DNA of 64,000 bases, taken from Sulfitobacter sp. THAF37. GTDB taxonomy: Bacteria > Pseudomonadota > Alphaproteobacteria > Rhodobacterales > Rhodobacteraceae. The stretch spans positions 1 to 64,000 of the forward strand of contig NZ_CP045378.1 in NCBI RefSeq assembly GCF_009363555.1, in the 5' to 3' direction. The position numbers were made by a program, and so were the translations under genes. Shown here in pieces: positions 33,686 to 42,697 of this stretch. Each line of letters opens with the position of its first letter. The first letter of the stretch is position 1. The notes below the pieces were generated by a model. It did no database searches. It saw only the letters and a list, made by a program, of their open reading frames with translations, and was not told the DNA's origin.

Positions 33686-34635
33686 ATCGCCATGGCGTGA
33701 CGGGCGTGTTGGACATCGGGATCCAGCCACTTGTCGTAGTTGCGCTTGTTCCAAGCCGCGAAATGACCCGTCTTGAGAATCTGCGGCCAATCGGTTGGGC
33801 GCCAGAGCTTCAGTTTGCGCTCGGGATCGTCCGAGAAATACTTGAAGTTGTCGAGCAACAGGGAACCTAGCTGCCAAAGAAGCGCGACTAGAAGTACGCC
33901 AAGCGGAACAACCAAAAGCCAAGACCATCCGAGTGCAACGCCTGCGGCCAAAGCCGCCCCGACCCCGAACGTGACGCCCCAGACCAAGGTGCGGACAACT
34001 GCCGTTCGCAGTGATGCCACCGTGTCGAAGACCCCGATGAATGTTGGCTGAACGTTTCCCTGATTTTCTTCGCCTACGAGCGGAAAGCTCGAATACTTCT
34101 TGCGAAATCGCTTGCCGAGTTCTTCACGGTTCTTGAAGTAAGGATCTTGTCCGCGCGGTTTTCCAGCACCGTGATTATACACGAATTTTACAGCGTCCTT
34201 GGCGATCTTGCGCAATCCGGGGCCGTAACGCGGGACCGGCGAACCATCTGGCATCTGCGTCGGGACACCGCAGAGGTTCATAACGTTTGCAAGTGCTCTT
34301 ACTGTGTAGGCCCCGCGCGAGAACCCAAACAGCAACACACGGTCGCCGGGCTCGTAATGGGCGATGATCTGCTCGTAGCAATCGATTATGTTGTGGTCGA
34401 TGCCAGTTCCGACGGCGCTTTCCAGGATGGGCTTGATCCGACCGAAAAACCCACCGCGTTCTCCTGTTCCCAAGCCCGGGTCGTAAAAAGCCACTTGGTC
34501 CTTAGGGCTAATTGGTGAATCTGGGCCGGGACGCATGGCTCGATACATCTTGTAAACATTCGACAGCCGTTGGTCTGGCCTGGCGCCACCCATCTGGCCG
34601 GTTCCGTCCGAGAATATGCAGATGTTCTTTACCAT
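33670..34635 (-). CDS. DUF2235 alpha/beta-hydrolase, truncated by the transposon
   Basis: This protein starts like DUF2235 hydrolases: IFSDGTGQ (7-14), the nucleophile elbow LFGFSRGAYTVRALA (Ser106) and FIGVFDTVASL. Family members include type VI secretion phospholipases. A hydrophobic pair of segments at about 215-260 suggests membrane attachment. The native sequence reaches ARHAMAI and is then replaced by VTVP and a stop read from the transposon end. In the family this point continues as AIDE-R, so the C-terminal part is lost. The missing piece is not at the other side of the transposon. Probably inactive. Confidence 0.8.
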   Translation of the reverse strand: MVKNICIFSDGTGQMGGARPDQRLSNVYKMYRAMRPGPDSPISPKDQVAFYDPGLGTGERGGFFGRIKPILESAVGTGIDHNIIDCYEQIIAHYEPGDRVLLFGFSRGAYTVRALANVMNLCGVPTQMPDGSPVPRYGPGLRKIAKDAVKFVYNHGAGKPRGQDPYFKNREELGKRFRKKYSSFPLVGEENQGNVQPTFIGVFDTVASLRTAVVRTLVWGVTFGVGAALAAGVALGWSWLLVVPLGVLLVALLWQLGSLLLDNFKYFSDDPERKLKLWRPTDWPQILKTGHFAAWNKRNYDKWLDPDVQHARHAMAIVTVP

Positions 34636-34809
34636 TTGTCGCCCTATTCAAGAACACGAAGTACAGTCAAAATCCTAAACCTGCAGCAGTTCTGCCAAGC
34701 TAGGAGAGAGTGCAGCGGAAATGTTTCGCCCGAGTCGGGAAAAATTAGAACATAGTGGAAACACATATGTCTACCTGATATTGTGACACATGAGAAGGGA
34801 TTGCCCAAT

Positions 34810-35085
34810 ATGTTGGATACGATGCAGCAAATGGAAGTGTTCCCGACGACAGTCGATCTCAAGCGGGTCGACCTGTCTATCAACATGCGGCGCTTCTATA
34901 GAATGAGTGTTCAACCAGACCTGTTTGGCGGCGCATGCCTCGTGCGGGAATGGGGCCGTATCGGGTTTCGAGGGCAGATGATGATCGAATTTCATGATGA
35001 CGAGGGCAAGGCTGTCACGGCGCTCATGAAGCTCCATGCTAGCAAAAAGCAGCGAGGGTATAGGGCAGCCGTGGCGCAGAACTAA
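34810..35085 (+). CDS. WGR domain protein
   Basis: The 91-residue protein is nearly only a WGR domain: RFYRMSVQPDLFGGACLVRE, WGRIGFRGQ and AVTALMKLHASKKQRGY. WGR domains bind nucleic acid in PARP-like and other proteins. Single-domain copies are frequent on alphaproteobacterial plasmids; the role is unknown. The ATG at 34810 follows GAGAAGGGA; a GTG at 34783 is an alternative. It is divergent from the truncated DUF2235 gene. Confidence 0.85.
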   Translation: MLDTMQQMEVFPTTVDLKRVDLSINMRRFYRMSVQPDLFGGACLVREWGRIGFRGQMMIEFHDDEGKAVTALMKLHASKKQRGYRAAVAQN

Positions 35086-35316
35086 GATTGAATTTTAGAG
35101 AAGAAGATTTCGCATAGCATGTATTTCGCGTTTGTTTTCGGCAACCGGATCCTCCACCTTTCGGCGGTCCAGAATCCGTAGGCAGCTTAAGACCAACCGG
35201 GCACCAGTCATGGCTGGATCAGAGCCCAGTGGCAGGTCACCGCACACCAGGAAGAGCATAAACTCGAATACGAGCCAATTAATGAGCGATAGCCGATGGC
35301 AGCTCTGTGTTGATGA

Positions 35317-35604
35317 TCAGTAACACGCTCGAAAGGAGAATTTTTCTGTCGTTCCATCGACGCGGTTGACCCAGAAGCAGCGCGTTCCGTAATCCGCCGT
35401 TCTTACACTGAAGCTTTCAATTCCCGGGCCGATCTTTTCGGCGGCTTCGGGATGCATATGCATGAGATGCGTTAGTATTTCGGCGTCTTCATTGGTTACC
35501 TTGTCACCCAGTTCATATTTGTACAGCATATCCCTAAAAAAGTCGTTTGCGTCTCCTTTCCTCGCGAATGAGAGCGATCCGATCTCTACTGGCTTTGCGG
35601 GCAT
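35317..35604 (-). CDS. DCL/DUF3223 family protein
   Basis: The 95-residue protein is a DCL-type (DUF3223) domain: FARKGDANDFFRDMLYKY near 13-30, an HP-x-A-xx-KIGPGI segment and TRCFWVNRVDGTTEKFSF. In plants the DCL domain is tied to ribosomal RNA maturation; in bacteria the domain often lies beside nucleases and defence genes. It follows hamB by 18 bases on the same strand and has GAGAGGAAG upstream, so it is the third gene of this Hachiman operon. Its role there is unknown. Confidence 0.8.
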   Translation of the reverse strand: MPAKPVEIGSLSFARKGDANDFFRDMLYKYELGDKVTNEDAEILTHLMHMHPEAAEKIGPGIESFSVRTADYGTRCFWVNRVDGTTEKFSFRACY

Positions 35605-35622
35605 AATCGCTTCCTCTCTACT

Positions 35623-38244
35623 CTATTCGCTGAATTCGTGGCCCGCTTCCGGATCATCAAGGCCCGATACCTGCAGCGTTTCCCTGACGATAAGGTTAGG
35701 CAGGTCCATCCCGGCGAAATTCGGGCCATGCTGATTAATCCAGGCCAGGCAACCTTCCTTGTCCAGATCGTCGCGCGCAATCTTCTCATACAAGGCCACC
35801 GCAGACATGCGGGAAAGCCCTAGTTCCATTAATGAGAGAAGCGTGATGCTGGAGACGCCAAACTCAAGCGCTATCCCGATGTCAAAGTCTTCATCAATCA
35901 GGTCCTCGCGCTCGGCTTCAGTCAAGAACAGGCGGAGGACATCCATATAGGCGGAAATATACTTCGGTGCCTTGAATCTTGCTGTCTCTTCCACCATGCT
36001 CATCGTTTCGCGAATGAGCACTGGAAGCTTGAACGATCTGTTGTTTCGTTGCTGATACTCTATACGCTTCCTGATAATTGCAGCCAAAGACAATCCTTTC
36101 AGCCACTCGACAACCACGAGCGCGTGCAGGGGAATGAGACTGTCTGGCAGGAAGACAGGATACAAATTTGCGTTAATCCGTCGCATGACGGTGACGTACC
36201 TGTCGTACGCATCGACGCTTTCCGAAGGCGCGAGCAGCAGATTTTCGATATTGCCTTCGTACTTTCGAAAAGCTTCCAGCAAACGCTGCAGGCCCACCGC
36301 GCTGACGCCTGGATGTCTTACTAGAACATCCTGCGTAATATTGATCAGCGCCGAAATACCTTCGAGGCTTCTATCGAGTTTCCGGAGCGCATCTGGAGAA
36401 TGCCGTTTCGCAAATGCGGCATCGGAAAGCGTACCAAGACGAATATATGTATTGAGGAGGTAAGCCCCGACCTGTTCGAATTCTTCGCCTTGCGCAAGAT
36501 CGGCCAAAGAGTCGATGTTTCTGTTCTCAAGATACGCAGCCAGTTCATCGGTGGAAGATATAACGACGTCAGTTTCTCTCTTGATCGGGTAGCGTGAGCG
36601 CTTCGGCACGCCGACGGGCCATGCTTTTTCATCCTTTGGATCGATACAGATAATATTGCCTTGGAATTCGTTTCCCCAGCGACCGGCCCGTCCCGCGAGG
36701 TTCCAGAAGTCGTGCGGCTCCATCGGGTTCCCACGGCCCTTCCGGGGACCGCGCACAACGATGGTCCTGCAAGAGAGATTTACTCCTTCAATCAGCGTCG
36801 AGGTGCAGGCAAGAAATCTTATCTTGCCGTCGCGGAACAGCCTCTCAACCTCGGTGCGGATGAGAGAGGGCATGTTTCCATAGTGAAAAGCGACACCACG
36901 TTCGACCAGCGGCGCGAGCTGATAATTACGGTGGACCCCTTTGCGGGCCAGATCAGCCAGGTCCAGCAATTCCTGATCATCTGTCTTCTCCGAGCCTTCC
37001 AACTGGCTGATAAGGAGCGCGACGTCCTCCGCTTCAGCCGCGCCGTTGCAGTAAACCAGTGTGCCGCCGCGACCGCCTGCCGCCGCTGCGATAAACGCCA
37101 GCCTTTTTTTCAGGCCCGCAGGCTTGTTTGACAGTTTAAGCGTGCCCAGTGGTATGGGTGAATCGCCCCAGACAAGGTCCAGCGACCACTCCTTGGGCTT
37201 CCGAGGCACTTGCTCGGCTAGGATCACGTTCTGCAGAACGGTTGGCATATCGGTATTGACCGACGTTTTCGGCATATCGTTCGGCGCATCCTCAAGCAGT
37301 TCTCCGGGATTTTGTGTCGAAGGACTTACAAACACGACCTTCATCATCGGGTTCTGCCGAGACACCCGCTCGATTGCATCCTGCAGTATTACACCACGCT
37401 GATTGTCTCCGATCTTGTGCGCTTCATCAACAATGAGAAGGTCTACACTGAAGTCCTCCCCGAGAAGATTGACAAGCAGGTGCAAACGCTCCTGCGTGAA
37501 TACGAAGACGGCTTTCTTGTCTCCCGTCGTAGATGAGAAATAAACTTCCGTCAGCGGTAGCGACGTGATCTCGATGCCGGTGTCCGACTGACATAGCTCC
37601 TTCAGACTGAGTTCAATCTCACTCACCAAAGCCCGGGTTGGGGCAAGGTAAACGGCGATCTTTGTCTTGCTCGTGCGAACGTGATCGAGCAGCCACTGCA
37701 AAACGAGGTAAGTTTTTCCGGACGCGGTTGGCGCGGACGCTGAAAGCCAGCCGGCGCCGGAAGAGGCGCCCGCCCATAGTTCTTTCTGAAAATCGTTGAC
37801 GCCTATCCATTTTCCGCTCGATTCAAGGAGTATCGAGTCCTCGAAACGTCTTCTGTTGGCTTCAAGGCGCATCGACACGCCCAGTCTGCCCTCAAGATCG
37901 GGAGCGATCCGGTTTCGCAGTATTGCCAGCTCGACGGACCTGCGATTGGACAGCTTTTCGAGGAGGACAGCCCCCGCATCCCGCACTTCCGGCGAAGTTT
38001 CGAGTGTGACGGCAGCGGTTGCGATCCGCAGCGCCGCCTCCTGATGCGTTCGTTCGGTTGATCTGGCCAAAAGGCTTCCGGCCAAAAGAAGCTGCTGCCA
38101 GTCAAAGCTCTTCTTTGGGTCAGCGGATTCATGGATTGCGTCCAGATTTGTTATCTCAGTCGCCACTGTGATCTGAGTCAACCTGATAATATCATCACGA
38201 AGCGCCTCACCCGACAGCCAATCAAAGAGTTCGGTATCTTTCAT
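35623..38244 (-). CDS. hamB: Hachiman protein HamB (superfamily 2 helicase)
   Basis: The 873-residue helicase has Walker A APTASGKT (171-178), DEAH (273-276), and motifs V/VI in STLIEGVNLSCRTIVVRG and NLAGRAGRWGNEF. The arrangement is Ski2-like. In Hachiman, HamB senses damaged or phage DNA and releases the HamA nuclease. The start ATG overlaps the hamA stop by 4 bases, the usual HamA-HamB order. All key motifs are present. Confidence 0.9.
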   Translation of the reverse strand: MKDTELFDWLSGEALRDDIIRLTQITVATEITNLDAIHESADPKKSFDWQQLLLAGSLLARSTERTHQEAALRIATAAVTLETSPEVRDAGAVLLEKLSNRRSVELAILRNRIAPDLEGRLGVSMRLEANRRRFEDSILLESSGKWIGVNDFQKELWAGASSGAGWLSASAPTASGKTYLVLQWLLDHVRTSKTKIAVYLAPTRALVSEIELSLKELCQSDTGIEITSLPLTEVYFSSTTGDKKAVFVFTQERLHLLVNLLGEDFSVDLLIVDEAHKIGDNQRGVILQDAIERVSRQNPMMKVVFVSPSTQNPGELLEDAPNDMPKTSVNTDMPTVLQNVILAEQVPRKPKEWSLDLVWGDSPIPLGTLKLSNKPAGLKKRLAFIAAAAGGRGGTLVYCNGAAEAEDVALLISQLEGSEKTDDQELLDLADLARKGVHRNYQLAPLVERGVAFHYGNMPSLIRTEVERLFRDGKIRFLACTSTLIEGVNLSCRTIVVRGPRKGRGNPMEPHDFWNLAGRAGRWGNEFQGNIICIDPKDEKAWPVGVPKRSRYPIKRETDVVISSTDELAAYLENRNIDSLADLAQGEEFEQVGAYLLNTYIRLGTLSDAAFAKRHSPDALRKLDRSLEGISALINITQDVLVRHPGVSAVGLQRLLEAFRKYEGNIENLLLAPSESVDAYDRYVTVMRRINANLYPVFLPDSLIPLHALVVVEWLKGLSLAAIIRKRIEYQQRNNRSFKLPVLIRETMSMVEETARFKAPKYISAYMDVLRLFLTEAEREDLIDEDFDIGIALEFGVSSITLLSLMELGLSRMSAVALYEKIARDDLDKEGCLAWINQHGPNFAGMDLPNLIVRETLQVSGLDDPEAGHEFSE

Positions 38245-39188
38245 TTCTTAATACCCAGCGCCTTAAGGAACGATGCGCGAAACCCATCCGCCGAAGGCAC
38301 TGGCACACAGAAAAACTGAATGTCGAATTTGTCGAGTTTCTCCACCGATAGTCTGTTCTTTACATTCTTCACCCATTTTTCCATTTCGTCATTCGCCGCC
38401 TTCAGGATGTCCTCCCCGATGCCTTTTGCATCATCTTTCGGATAGAAATCCGCATCGAAGGCGATAAGCGCGATCCCGCAATATTCGACCCTGTTCGATA
38501 GCGGTGAGGTTCGGTCGAAATATTTCCGGAATGCGGCCGTAAGTTCCGGATCACTGAGATCGGCTTTGTCGCTGAGGAGCACGAGATCCCGCTCGCGATC
38601 AGCGCCTTCGTGGTCCGTCTCCACGAGGAAAGGGGCAAGTGATGAAAGGCAATCTCTTATGGCCGCTGTAGGGTCGCCATACACCTTTGACTCGCCCCAG
38701 AAAAGTTTGAGAAGGCCGTTTTCGTTTACGGAAGCATAGACGCCGTCCGCACCATGATAGTGCATGTGAGAGTCGGTCTTAAGGTCCATCTTACAGAGCA
38801 CCTGAGGAACCTTGAGAAAGCGCTCTGCGAGTAGGAAGAGCAGCATCTCGCCGCCTTCGCCAGTATTGGCAAGGTCCGTAAAAGTGCCGATTGCCTCGTG
38901 GTGCAGGGCTGCAACCGCGCTTCCGGACTTGAATCTGGCGTCCCGCGCCCGCGCATCATCCAACCGCGATTTCGGGACGGCATAATCGATAATTGAGTTG
39001 CGCATAAATTCCGCAAGACGCTCCGGCTTGACGCGTCCGTTCCCATCCACAGTCAGGCAATGACAGTGGAGACGGGCCACGCAATCTTTCAAGAGCACGT
39101 CCCGTTTAACAAGCTGGAGATGAACACCCAACTCTTCTGGATCGCCCGAAACTATATTAACCAAATCTTCTGGAAGTACTTGAGTCAG
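38241..39188 (-). CDS. hamA: Hachiman protein HamA (DUF1837 nuclease effector)
   Basis: HamA is the DNase that degrades cell and phage DNA when HamB is triggered. DUF1837 features are GEGGEMLLFLLAERFL, KMDLKT, GADGVYA and the nuclease D-ExK set with FWGESKVYGD. The frame has only a TTG at 39164 as standard start, without a ribosome site. A CTG at 39188 lies 6 bases after AAAGGAGG and gives MTQVLPEDLVNIVSGDPEEL, a natural beginning. I therefore place the start at CTG (315 residues), with 39164 as the alternative. Confidence 0.85.
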   Translation of the reverse strand: MTQVLPEDLVNIVSGDPEELGVHLQLVKRDVLLKDCVARLHCHCLTVDGNGRVKPERLAEFMRNSIIDYAVPKSRLDDARARDARFKSGSAVAALHHEAIGTFTDLANTGEGGEMLLFLLAERFLKVPQVLCKMDLKTDSHMHYHGADGVYASVNENGLLKLFWGESKVYGDPTAAIRDCLSSLAPFLVETDHEGADRERDLVLLSDKADLSDPELTAAFRKYFDRTSPLSNRVEYCGIALIAFDADFYPKDDAKGIGEDILKAANDEMEKWVKNVKNRLSVEKLDKFDIQFFCVPVPSADGFRASFLKALGIKK

Positions 39189-39446
39189 TGGTCGCCTCCT
39201 TTCGTTTTAGGGTGGTTGTGCCGACCCCGCTGCTGCTCGCATAGAGAGTATCATACGTAATTCAAATAGTTAGGTTTTTCTTCGCGCTGCGGTCAAAGAA
39301 ATTGTGCGATACTCCTTCAACGCCCCAAGGTCCGGAGTGTCACCGCTGCCCGTTGATAATACGTCAGCTGTCTCCTTTTGGCGTGAACGCTACACTTCGC
39401 CTTGCGGAAGTTCAGTTCAGCGTTGCAAACGGCTGCATCGCGCCGT

Positions 39447-40445
39447 CTATGTCGGTAGTTTTCTCGACCCCGGCAGATAGAACTCCGTAATCCCCCGCTT
39501 CCCCTCGGCCCGCCCGAGCTGGACGATCACATCGATGGATTTCCGGATGTATTCCCGAACCTCGGCAAAGGTCAGTGGTGTGCCGGCCTGCAGCACCATG
39601 ATCGCCAGTCGATCGATTGCGAGTTCTGCGGTTTCCGCGTGGATGGTGGAAACCGACCCGCCATGGCCGGTGTTGATGGCCTCGAGGTAGGTCAGGGCCT
39701 CGGCACCGCGCAGCTCGCCGACGATGATCCGGTCAGGTCGCATACGGAGGGAGGCTTGAAGGAGAGCGTTGGCGCTGCGTTGCGAACCGGCACCGCGGTC
39801 GGCAAGGAGGGCGACGGTGTTGGGCTGGCCGGGGAAGAGCTCAAAAGCGTCTTCGATGGTGATCAGCCGCTCGTGCTCGCTCACATGGGTCAGGAGGTGG
39901 CGGGCGAACGTGGTCTTCCCGGTCGAGGTGCCGCCGCTGATCAGGACGTTGAGCCGCGCCTCGACCAGAGTCTGCAGCGCGGCCTCAAGGTTCTCCTCCG
40001 CTAGACTGGCGATGTTTTTCATCTTCTCCGCGCGGAGGGCGTCGAGCGAGACGGCCTTGCCGAAGAGATAAGCCGGGGCGTAGTCCCTAATGCTGCCAGA
40101 GGCGAAGAGGCGAATGGTGATCGAGGCACCGCGATCGATGGCGGGCGGCACGGCGACCTGGACCCGAAGCGGGCGGCCCGCATATTCCACCTTGCCGGAG
40201 ACGAGGGGGTTCTTTTCAGAGACGCGGGCCTTGGCATCGCCGACGATGGTCTGGGCCATGTTGAGGGCTGTGGTCCGATCCACGGTCTGACCTTCGTGGC
40301 GCATGCTGGCATCCCCCGCGACCTCGAGCCAGACCTTGCCGTCGGGGTTGATCGCGATCTCGACCACGTCGTCACGCCGCAGGAGATCGCGGAACGGGTC
40401 GAGATAACGCTCGAGGTATGAGGCTGGCGAGGCCTGATCCATCAA
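39447..40445 (-). CDS. virB11: type IV secretion ATPase VirB11
   Basis: The 332-residue hexameric ATPase has Walker A GGTSTGKT (171-178), the Asp box ITIEDAFEL, the His box GHGGSVSTIHA and Walker B RIIVGELRG. It powers pilus assembly and substrate transfer with VirB4 and VirD4. It is the last gene of the virB operon. Beyond its 3' end lies about 260 bases with no gene before hamA. Confidence 0.95.
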   Translation of the reverse strand: MMDQASPASYLERYLDPFRDLLRRDDVVEIAINPDGKVWLEVAGDASMRHEGQTVDRTTALNMAQTIVGDAKARVSEKNPLVSGKVEYAGRPLRVQVAVPPAIDRGASITIRLFASGSIRDYAPAYLFGKAVSLDALRAEKMKNIASLAEENLEAALQTLVEARLNVLISGGTSTGKTTFARHLLTHVSEHERLITIEDAFELFPGQPNTVALLADRGAGSQRSANALLQASLRMRPDRIIVGELRGAEALTYLEAINTGHGGSVSTIHAETAELAIDRLAIMVLQAGTPLTFAEVREYIRKSIDVIVQLGRAEGKRGITEFYLPGSRKLPT

Positions 40446-40524
40446 TTCGGTGATTCCGGTAATATTGAACCTGGTTTCGCTGCCTCTCGCCTGCGGCTCG
40501 AACGCGAAACCTGATGCTTCTTTT

Positions 40525-41967
40525 TCATTGTGAACCGGAACCCCCGTAGATCACCACATCCCGGTCCACGAGCACGGTGACCGAGGCGCCCTGATCGACA
40601 TAGATCGTCGGCGCGATCGAGACCTGATCGGCGATGACCGACCCGACAGCGTCCTGCAGGTCGCTGCTGACATCGCCCAGGACAATGCTTGTCGTCTCGT
40701 TGTTGGCACTCTCCGCCGCCACGGCAGGCGCCGCCCCGATCACGGAAATCAGCGCCGCCCCGCCGAAGCGCTCGGCAAACTTGGTGTCGACGAGACCAGT
40801 GAGGCCCGAGCGGCCAAGCTGGTCGCCGCCCACAGCGGCGATTTCCATCGAGGTGCCGTCCGGGGTCAGGACGCGGGTCCAAAGGATCAGGATGCGCTTC
40901 TGGTGCATTTCGATCCCGGAGCGGTATTGGCCAAAAAGGCGGGAGCCCCGGGGGATCAGGATCCGGTCTCCGGAAAACGCCAGCACCGGCTCGGAGACCA
41001 CCGCGACAACGGAGCCGGGCAGATCGCTGTTAATAGCGGTTTGCAGCGCCGCCTGGATGACGGATCCTTGGGTCAGCGTGCGTTCGGGATGGATGAGGCG
41101 GGCGGCCTCCTGCACCTCGAGCGGTCGCGCACTCTGCAAGAACTGCTCGTTGCCCGAGAGGGCCGGTCCACTTGCGCCAGCGGCGGCAGGATCGGCCACC
41201 GCCGCGCCACTCGCACCACCACGTGGACCGTCCGCATAGACCACGGCGGGGGATTTGATCTGGGCAGTCAGAAGCTCCTCGGCGATGCGTTCGGCCTCGC
41301 GCAGACGCTGCTCCTCTTCCTGACGCCGGCGTTGTTCGAGAAGGCGCTGATCGGCGATCACCCCTTCGCGATCGAGCTCGGCCTCAAGCCCCTCGCGCTG
41401 CGCCCGTTCGGCATCGAGCATGGCCTGCAGCCCCTCGATGCGAGTCTCGGTCTGGCGTTGGAGGTTTGCCAGCTCGGTTTCCTTTGCGGCGAGCGTTGCT
41501 TCGAGCGCGGCCTTTTGCTCGTCGAAGGCCTCGCGCAGGTCCGCGACAGCGGATTGGATTTCCGAGTTGCGGGCAGCCTGGCTGGCGGCGAGGGCTTCGC
41601 GGAGCTTGGCGATTTCGGCCAGCACCTCGGCGCTCGGTTCCGGGGCAGGGGCGGCGGGCACGTCGAGCGCTTCCTCGACGGCGATCAGTGCGTCATTGAC
41701 CCGTTGCTCGGTCTCGTCGGGCGGAAACTTCAGCCGCCCGCCGGAGCCGGGGCGGCGGTCCTGAAAGGTCTCGACATCGGAGGTCTCAAGCGCACTGTCA
41801 CCTTCCTGCAGACCGGTGGCCAGAAAATACGCGACCCCGGCCCCGCCAAGGGCGAGGGCGGCCGCGAGCGCGCCGACCCCGAGGCTGTTTCCGCGGGGCT
41901 TGGACTTGCCGCGCTGGCTGAACTGGTCGAGACGGTCCTGAAGGTCGGGAGGGGTTTGTTCGGCCAT
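40525..41967 (-). CDS. virB10: type IV secretion protein VirB10
   Basis: The 480-residue protein spans both membranes: one N-terminal membrane segment (about 27-49, LGVGALAAALALGGAGVAYF), a long coiled coil (about 100-225) and a C-terminal beta-barrel domain (VVSEPVLAFSGDRILIPRGS, RILILWTRVLTPDG). It transmits ATP energy state to the outer-membrane channel. The coiled coil takes the place of the usual Pro-rich linker. It is 2 bases from virB9. Confidence 0.93.
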   Translation of the reverse strand: MAEQTPPDLQDRLDQFSQRGKSKPRGNSLGVGALAAALALGGAGVAYFLATGLQEGDSALETSDVETFQDRRPGSGGRLKFPPDETEQRVNDALIAVEEALDVPAAPAPEPSAEVLAEIAKLREALAASQAARNSEIQSAVADLREAFDEQKAALEATLAAKETELANLQRQTETRIEGLQAMLDAERAQREGLEAELDREGVIADQRLLEQRRRQEEEQRLREAERIAEELLTAQIKSPAVVYADGPRGGASGAAVADPAAAGASGPALSGNEQFLQSARPLEVQEAARLIHPERTLTQGSVIQAALQTAINSDLPGSVVAVVSEPVLAFSGDRILIPRGSRLFGQYRSGIEMHQKRILILWTRVLTPDGTSMEIAAVGGDQLGRSGLTGLVDTKFAERFGGAALISVIGAAPAVAAESANNETTSIVLGDVSSDLQDAVGSVIADQVSIAPTIYVDQGASVTVLVDRDVVIYGGSGSQ

Positions 41968-41969
41968 GG

Positions 41970-42692
41970 TCAGTTGCTCACGTAGATGGCGCTCTCGTCG
42001 CGCCAGGCGCAGATCGCCTCATCGCCGATACGCAGCGACCAGTAGGTGTTCACCCCAAGCACCCGGACCGTGTTGCCTTGCTGGGTCCAGTTGACCGTGC
42101 GCTCACGGCCCTGGTCATCGGCCTTGAAGAGGGCGGGCTGGCGACCGTTTTCCGGGATGACGAAGTAGGTATAGCGCCCGTCGTCATAGATATGGCTGGG
42201 GCGGAAATCACCTTCGCCCGAGACGCGGTAGTTGTAGTTGCGGGGCGCCTCAAAGCCTTTGGGCTGGGTAGCCGCCGTCGCTCGACGTTCCTCATCGGGG
42301 TAGCGGAAGCGGACTTCGAAGAACATGCCGGTGCGGTTCGGGATCGAGCCTTCGCGCAGGTGGAAGGAATAGGTGCGTCGGTTGGTGATCACCGTCATGT
42401 TGGTGGAGGCATTGGCCACATGCGGTTTGATGGTCAGCACATTGCCAAGCTCTGGGATCGGATCGACCTGGAAGCTTTCGGTGTCGCCGACGATCACGGC
42501 CTCGAAGCGCTCGCCCGCCCCGAAATGGATCGTGGTCGAATGCCTCAGATCGGTTTCGATCCGATAGACCTGGTTTTCACTATAGACGGCGGTGCGGATG
42601 CGGATGTCGAGCGGGCCGCCTTGCGGCGTGGCCTCGGCGTTTGCGGCAACAGGAAGGGCAAGCGCCAGGAAAAGCGCGGGCAGAGATTTCAT
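41970..42692 (-). CDS. virB9: type IV secretion protein VirB9
   Basis: The 240-residue protein has a signal peptide (MKSLPALFLALALPVAANAE), N-terminal beta domain with DLRHSTTIHFGAGERFEAVI, and C-terminal NYNYRVSGEGDFRPSHIYDD and TYFVIPENG, all typical of VirB9. It forms the outer-membrane core complex with VirB10 and a VirB7-type lipoprotein. Spacing to virB8 is 5 bases. Confidence 0.93.
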   Translation of the reverse strand: MKSLPALFLALALPVAANAEATPQGGPLDIRIRTAVYSENQVYRIETDLRHSTTIHFGAGERFEAVIVGDTESFQVDPIPELGNVLTIKPHVANASTNMTVITNRRTYSFHLREGSIPNRTGMFFEVRFRYPDEERRATAATQPKGFEAPRNYNYRVSGEGDFRPSHIYDDGRYTYFVIPENGRQPALFKADDQGRERTVNWTQQGNTVRVLGVNTYWSLRIGDEAICAWRDESAIYVSN

Positions 42693-42697
42693 CTTGG

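Noticed and set aside
34810..35085. WGR gene as part of the Hachiman operon
   Set aside because: It is on the opposite strand and more than 200 bases away, with no known link to HamAB.
40903..41985. 360-codon plus-strand frame antisense to virB10
   Set aside because: Composition mirrors the virB10 coiled coil, with no ribosome site; virB10 is clearly real.
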